Below, piece by piece: positions 59,667 to 64,000 of a stretch of DNA of 64,000 nt (position 1 is the first letter of the stretch; each line of letters begins with the position of its first letter). A model generated the notes under the pieces. The model saw nothing but the letters and a program-made list of their open reading frames with translations, did not search any database and had not been told where the DNA came from. The stretch comes from Mongoliimonas terrestris (lineage in GTDB: Bacteria > Pseudomonadota > Alphaproteobacteria > Rhizobiales > Pleomorphomonadaceae). The position numbers were made by a program, and so were the translations under genes. The DNA lies in assembly GCF_001927285.1 (NCBI RefSeq), contig NZ_MSIG01000003.1, positions 1 through 64,000 on the forward strand. Reading direction: 5' to 3'.

Positions 59667-60595
59667 CGGATGATCCGACGCTCACCCTCTTTGCCGGCAT
59701 CGGCGCCGTGCTCGTGGTCGCCTCGCTCATCGGGGCGGTGCTCGCCTGGCGGGCCGGCGACACGCCCAACCCGGCGATCGAGAACCTCAACGCCCGCATC
59801 AAGGCCTGGTGGGTGATGGTGGCGGCGATCGGGCTCGCCTTCCTTGCCGGCAAGGCAGGGGTGATCCTGCTCTTCGCCTTCGCGTCCTTCGCGGCGCTCC
59901 GGGAGTTCCTGACCCTCACGGACACCCGGCGAACCGACCATCTGGCGCTCAGCCTCAGCTTCTTCGTGGTGCTGCCGGTGCAGTACTACCTGATCTGGAT
60001 CGAGTGGTACGGGCTCTACTCCATCTTCGTGCCGGTCTGGGTCTTCCTGCTCCTGCCCATCGTGGTGGCGGTGCGCGGCGACACCCGCGACTTCATGGAA
60101 CGGGTGGCGGAGATCCAGTGGGGGCTGATGATCTGCGTCTTCTGCCTCAGCCACGTGCCGGCGCTCCTCACCCTGGAGATCGCCGGCTTCGACGGGCGCG
60201 AACTCCTGCTGATCGCCTTCCTGGTGATCGTCGTGCAGATCAGCGACGTGCTGCAGTACGTGTGGGGCAAGCTCCTCGGCCGGCGCAAGGTGGCGCCGAG
60301 CCTGTCGCCGTCGAAGACCTGGGAGGGGCTGGTGGGCGGCGTGGCGAGCGCGGTCGCCATCGGTGCGGGCCTCTGGTGGATCACGCCCTTCTCGCCCCTG
60401 GAGGCGGCCTTCATGGCGCTCGTCATCACGCTGATGGGCTTCTTCGGCGGGCTCGTCATGTCGGCCATCAAGCGCGACCGGGGCGTCAAGGACTGGGGTC
60501 GGATGATCGAGGGGCACGGCGGCATGCTGGACCGGCTGGACAGCGTGGTCTTCGCCGCGCCCATCTTCTTCCATCTGGTACGTTATGGATCGTGA
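59663..60595 (+). CDS. Phosphatidate cytidylyltransferase (CdsA-like, YnbB-type)
   Basis: 310-residue membrane enzyme with about eight hydrophobic segments. The CdsA signature is at the C-terminal side: SPSKTWEGLVGG and SAIKRDRGVKDWGRMIEGHGGMLDRLDSVVFAAP, with the catalytic Asp residues. It makes CDP-diacylglycerol from CTP and phosphatidate. Third gene of an overlapping lipid operon; the pairing with a YnbA-like transferase resembles Escherichia coli ynbAB and suggests a dedicated phospholipid rather than the housekeeping route. Confidence 0.93.
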   Translation: MTDDPTLTLFAGIGAVLVVASLIGAVLAWRAGDTPNPAIENLNARIKAWWVMVAAIGLAFLAGKAGVILLFAFASFAALREFLTLTDTRRTDHLALSLSFFVVLPVQYYLIWIEWYGLYSIFVPVWVFLLLPIVVAVRGDTRDFMERVAEIQWGLMICVFCLSHVPALLTLEIAGFDGRELLLIAFLVIVVQISDVLQYVWGKLLGRRKVAPSLSPSKTWEGLVGGVASAVAIGAGLWWITPFSPLEAAFMALVITLMGFFGGLVMSAIKRDRGVKDWGRMIEGHGGMLDRLDSVVFAAPIFFHLVRYGS

Positions 60596-60657
60596 AACGG
60601 TCGTCCGGCGACATTTTCGGTCGGGAATGACCCTGAAATAAAAACGAACGATCGATT

Positions 60658-60673
60658 GATTCCGAGCGGAATC
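60658..60673. promoter_or_regulatory. Inverted repeat upstream of the acyl-CoA dehydrogenase
   Basis: GATTCC-GAGC-GGAATC, 69 bases before the ATG at 60742, in an AT-rich stretch after the lipid operon. A possible operator for a catabolic repressor; no known consensus was matched. Confidence 0.3.
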
Positions 60674-60741
60674 GGCTGGACACTCGTTGGAACGGACGGC
60701 ACCCGGAAGAGGCGCCGCCGGCGACCTTCGGGAGGACGCTG

Positions 60742-61908
60742 ATGGCCCTTCAGACCGGGCTCGACTTCGGCCTCGGCGAGACCGCCGACATGCTGCGCGA
60801 CAGCGTGCGCGCCTTCGCGGCCGACACGATCGCGCCGCTCGCCGCGGACATCGACCGGGAGGACCGCTTCCCGCGGGAAATCTGGCCCGCCATGGGGGCG
60901 CTCGGGCTGCACGGCATCACCGTGGAGGAGGAGTGGGGCGGCGCCGGGCTCGGCTATCTGGAGCACGTGGTGGCGATGGAGGAGGTGTCGCGGGCGTCCG
61001 GCTCGGTCGGCCTCTCCTACGGCGCCCATTCCAACCTCTGCGTCAACCAGATCCGCCGCTGGGGGACGGACGCGCAGAAGCGCCGCTTCCTGCCGAAGCT
61101 GATCGGCGGCCAGCACCTCGGCGCGCTCGCCATGTCGGAGGCGGGGGCCGGCTCCGACGTGGTGGCGATGGCGCTGAAGGCCGAGAAGCGCGGCGATGAA
61201 TATGTGCTCCACGGCACCAAGATGTGGATCACCAACGGCCCGTCCGCCGACGTGCTGGTGGTCTATGCCAAGACCGATCCGGCGGCCGGGCCGAAGGGCA
61301 TCACGGCCTTCCTGGTGGAACGCGGCATGGCGGGCTTCTCGGTCGCCCAGAAGCTCGACAAGCTTGGCATGCGCGGCTCGGAGACCGGCGAACTGGTGTT
61401 CGACGGCTGCGCCGTGCCGGAGGAGAACGTGCTCGGGCCGGTGAACGGCGGCGTCAAGGTGCTGATGTCCGGGCTCGACTACGAGCGGGCGGTGCTCGCC
61501 GGCGGGCCGCTCGGCCTGATGCAGGCGGCGCTCGACGTGGTGCTGCCCTATGTGCACGAGCGGCGGCAGTTCGGCGCGCCGATCGGCACCTTCCAGCTCG
61601 TGCAGGCCAAGCTCGCCGACATGTACGTGTCGCTGAACGCGGCGCGCGCCTATGTGTACAGCGTGGCGAGGGCCTGCGACCGGGGCGCCGTCACCCGCGA
61701 GGACGCGGCCGGCGCCATCCTCTACGCCGCCGAGGCGGGAACGAAGATGGCGCTCGACGCCATCCAGCTTCTCGGCGGCAACGGCTACATCAACGACTAC
61801 GCGACCGGGCGGCTGCTGCGCGACGCCAAGCTCTACGAGATCGGCGCCGGAACGAGCGAGATCCGCCGCATGTTGATCGGACGGGAGCTGTTCGCCCGCA
61901 CGGCCTGA
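60742..61908 (+). CDS. ivd: Isovaleryl-CoA dehydrogenase-type acyl-CoA dehydrogenase
   Basis: 388-residue FAD enzyme oxidising a short branched acyl-CoA in leucine breakdown. Conserved [44 protein letters not shown], and [14 protein letters not shown], whose Glu is the catalytic base in the position used by isovaleryl-CoA dehydrogenase. The C-terminal GGNGYINDY and [10 protein letters not shown] are also typical. The following gene handles aryl/branched 2-oxo acids, consistent with amino-acid catabolism. Glutaryl- or butyryl-CoA specificity is less likely. Confidence 0.92.
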   Translation: MALQTGLDFGLGETADMLRDSVRAFAADTIAPLAADIDREDRFPREIWPAMGALGLHGITVEEEWGGAGLGYLEHVVAMEEVSRASGSVGLSYGAHSNLCVNQIRRWGTDAQKRRFLPKLIGGQHLGALAMSEAGAGSDVVAMALKAEKRGDEYVLHGTKMWITNGPSADVLVVYAKTDPAAGPKGITAFLVERGMAGFSVAQKLDKLGMRGSETGELVFDGCAVPEENVLGPVNGGVKVLMSGLDYERAVLAGGPLGLMQAALDVVLPYVHERRQFGAPIGTFQLVQAKLADMYVSLNAARAYVYSVARACDRGAVTREDAAGAILYAAEAGTKMALDAIQLLGGNGYINDYATGRLLRDAKLYEIGAGTSEIRRMLIGRELFARTA

Positions 61909-62026
61909 CGGCGCCCCGATTGCGGGGGCCGACCGTGCCTGATCGAGATCGATCGAGACCGCCCACGGCCGGCCGCGGCAAGAACGGCCACCGAGACGCC
62001 GGGGCGGGTTTACCGGAGGAAACCCC

Positions 62027-64000
62027 ATGGCTGACGGATCCGGGCCGAGGCGGCCTTCCCTCGACGACAAGTACGACCTTTCCGAGGACCGGGTGTTCGT
62101 CTCCGGCGCCCAGGCGATCGTGCGCCTCTGCCTCGCCCAGAAGGAGATGGACCGGCGCCGCGGCCTCAACACCGCGGGTTTCGTCACCGGCTATCCGGGC
62201 TCGCCGCTCGGCGGCATCGACGGCCAGTTCCGCCGGGCGAAGACGCATCTGGCGGAGAACGACATCGTCTTCTCCCTCGGCATCAACGAGGAACTGGCCG
62301 CCACGGCGGTCTGGGGCACCCAGCAGGCGGAGCTCCGGGGCGAGGGCCGCTTCGACGGGGTATTCGGCCTCTGGTACGGCAAGGGGCCGGGCGTCGACCG
62401 GTGCGGCGACGTGTTCCGCCACGCCAACTTCGCCGGCACGTCGCGCCACGGCGGCGTGCTCGCCCTGATGGGCGACGACCACAACGCGGAGAGCTCGTCG
62501 ACGGCGCACCAGTCGGAGTTCCACTTCGTCGACCTGATGATCCCCATCCTGCACCCGGCCGGGGTGCACGAGCTGATCGAATACGGCCTCTACGGCTGGG
62601 CCATGAGCCGCTACACCGGCACCTGGGTGGCCATGAAGGGCGTGAAGGACAACATCGAGTCCACCGGCTCCATCGACGGGTCGTTCGCCGGGCTCGCCAT
62701 CCGCACACCGGACGACTTCGCGCTGCCGCCCGGCGGGCTCAACATCCGCCTCGGCGACACGCCGCTCGCCCAGGAGGCGCGGGTGCACGACCTGAAGCGG
62801 GATGCGATCCTGGCCTTCGTGAAGGCGAACGGCCTCAACCGCACGGTGACCACCGGCGGGCGCGACCCGGTGCTCGGCATCCTGACCGTGGGCAAGTCCT
62901 ATCTGGACACCCTGCAGGCGCTGGAGGAACTGGGGCTCGACCTTGAAGGCGCCGACGCGCTCGGCATCCGCATACTGAAGGTCGCGTGCCCGTGGCCGCT
63001 GTCGCGCGCGGAGCTCGCCCGCTTCGCCGAGGGGCTCCATCTGGTGATGGTGGTGGAGGAGAAGCGCTCGCTGATCGAGGTGCAGTTCCGCGAGGAGCTG
63101 TTCGGCCTGCCCGCCATGCCGGTCTGCATCGGCAAGAAGGACGAGGCGGGCGAATGGCTCTTCCCGGTCAAGGGCGCGCTCGACCCGAACGCCATCGCCA
63201 TCGCGCTCGGCGAACGGCTGCAGCGGCTGCGCCCGACCGAGCGGATCGCCGCGCGGCTCAATCGATTGAAGGCCGTGGAGGCGCGGGCCGGGGCGACGCC
63301 GGACATCGGCCAACGGGTGCCGCACTTCTGCTCCGGCTGTCCGCACAACACCTCCACGGTGGTGCCGGAGGGCGCGCGCGGCATCGCCGGCATCGGCTGC
63401 CACTACATGGTTCAGTGGATGGAGCGTGGCACGGAGGGCATCACCGCCATGGGCGGCGAAGGGGCGAGCTGGATCGGCGAGAGCCTCTTCTCCAGGCGCC
63501 GGCACGTGTTCCAGAACCTCGGCGACGGCACCTTCAACCATTCGGGCGTGCAGGCGGTCAGGGCCGCGGTGGCGGCTGGCACCACGATCACCTTCAAGAT
63601 CCTCTACAACGACGCGGTGGCGATGACGGGCGGCCAGGCCCACGAGGGCAACCTCACCGCCGACGCGCTCGCCCGCCAGGTGGCGGCGCTCGGGGTGAGG
63701 CGGCTGGTGGTGGTGGCGGACGACCCGGCCAAGTATCCGGCCGGCATCCGCTGGCCGGCGCACACGGAGATCCGGCCGCGCGACGACCTGATGGCGGTGC
63801 AGGGCGAGCTTGCGGAGATCGACGGCGTCACCATCCTTCTCTACGACCAGACCTGCGCGGCCGAGAAGCGGCGCCGGCGCAAGCGCGGCACCTATCCGGA
63901 CCCGAAGGTCCGCGTCTTCATCAACGAACGGGTCTGCGAGGGCTGCGGCGACTGCGGCACCCAGTCAAACTGCGTGTCGATCCAGCCGAGGGAGACCGCC
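62027..64000 (+). CDS. Indolepyruvate ferredoxin oxidoreductase (partial, cut by window end)
   Basis: 658 codons to the window edge, no stop. Thiamine-diphosphate 2-oxoacid:ferredoxin oxidoreductase of the large fused (IorA plus IorB) type, which decarboxylates arylpyruvates such as indolepyruvate to acyl-CoA. TGYPGSPLGGID and NEELAATAVWG in the first pyrimidine domain, HFCSGCPHNTST, GIGCHYM, and GDGTFNHSGVQAVR with ILYNDAVAMTGGQ (thiamine-diphosphate site) follow. Near the edge a ferredoxin-like cluster VCEGCGDCG begins. GGAGGA precedes the ATG. The gamma domain should lie beyond 64000. Confidence 0.95.
   Translation, partial: MADGSGPRRPSLDDKYDLSEDRVFVSGAQAIVRLCLAQKEMDRRRGLNTAGFVTGYPGSPLGGIDGQFRRAKTHLAENDIVFSLGINEELAATAVWGTQQAELRGEGRFDGVFGLWYGKGPGVDRCGDVFRHANFAGTSRHGGVLALMGDDHNAESSSTAHQSEFHFVDLMIPILHPAGVHELIEYGLYGWAMSRYTGTWVAMKGVKDNIESTGSIDGSFAGLAIRTPDDFALPPGGLNIRLGDTPLAQEARVHDLKRDAILAFVKANGLNRTVTTGGRDPVLGILTVGKSYLDTLQALEELGLDLEGADALGIRILKVACPWPLSRAELARFAEGLHLVMVVEEKRSLIEVQFREELFGLPAMPVCIGKKDEAGEWLFPVKGALDPNAIAIALGERLQRLRPTERIAARLNRLKAVEARAGATPDIGQRVPHFCSGCPHNTSTVVPEGARGIAGIGCHYMVQWMERGTEGITAMGGEGASWIGESLFSRRRHVFQNLGDGTFNHSGVQAVRAAVAAGTTITFKILYNDAVAMTGGQAHEGNLTADALARQVAALGVRRLVVVADDPAKYPAGIRWPAHTEIRPRDDLMAVQGELAEIDGVTILLYDQTCAAEKRRRRKRGTYPDPKVRVFINERVCEGCGDCGTQSNCVSIQPRETA

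Overview
The window is very GC-rich DNA with strong G/C bias at third codon positions. The gene content (dctPQM facing dctSR, an HWE-type histidine kinase, an aerobic cobalamin cluster in the cobW-cobN-cobG-cobH-cobI-cobJ order, a FixJ-like regulator, and abundant extragenic palindromes) points to an alphaproteobacterium, most likely of the order Hyphomicrobiales (Rhizobiales). No rRNA, tRNA, CRISPR array or intact transposase was seen.

Layout. 1-14.4 kb: household and envelope genes (metallophosphoesterase, YihY, CutC facing a TAT-exported multicopper oxidase, a LysR regulator, an SLT-SPOR lytic transglycosylase, small secreted proteins, an EEP hydrolase, a Crp-like regulator followed by an HWE kinase, an MFS permease). 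14.5-20.8 kb: TRAP dicarboxylate transporter dctPQM facing its kinase/regulator dctSR. 20.8-45.7 kb: a large cobalamin region with cobB, cbiD, cobM-E-L, cobK, cobJ-I-H-G-N, cobW, a DUF1636 protein, the cobalt transporter cbtAB under a cobalamin riboswitch, cobO, cobD and cobC. Two foreign-looking patches sit inside it: a DUF5131/TcmP pair with a LexA-type box (24.0-25.8 kb) and a wrecked TacA/TacT-type toxin-antitoxin locus (26.1-27.2 kb). 45.7-48.3 kb: a coiled-coil protein, a degenerate receiver, a ParA-like ATPase and a cupin. 48.3-57.8 kb: six signalling genes on one strand (OmpR-type regulator, hybrid kinase, KaiC-like ATPase, CheY-like receiver, GGDEF-EAL and GGDEF proteins). 57.9-60.6 kb: a small secreted protein and a phospholipid mini-operon (CDP-alcohol transferase, acyltransferase, CdsA-like). 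60.7-64 kb: an isovaleryl-CoA dehydrogenase and a truncated indolepyruvate ferredoxin oxidoreductase.

How it works together. The cob genes cover most of the aerobic route from precorrin-2 to adenosylcobinamide-type intermediates. Four-base stop/start overlaps join cobN-G-H-I-J and cobL-E-M. CbiD fills the C1-methylation step, because no cobF is present. Cobalt uptake (CbtAB) and two predicted metal proteins (DUF1636, CobW) lie directly downstream of the riboswitch, so B12 excess should shut down cobalt import.

Repeats shape the window. At least four palindromic families recur. One copy is read through in frame inside cobG. Another has replaced the toxin start codon and the antitoxin C-terminus in the TA locus. 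Others, with a run of 19 G, sit between dctP and dctQ. The most interesting candidate for an undescribed system is the SOS-box-linked DUF5131/TcmP pair: a three-cysteine, radical-SAM-like protein with a methyltransferase-fold partner.
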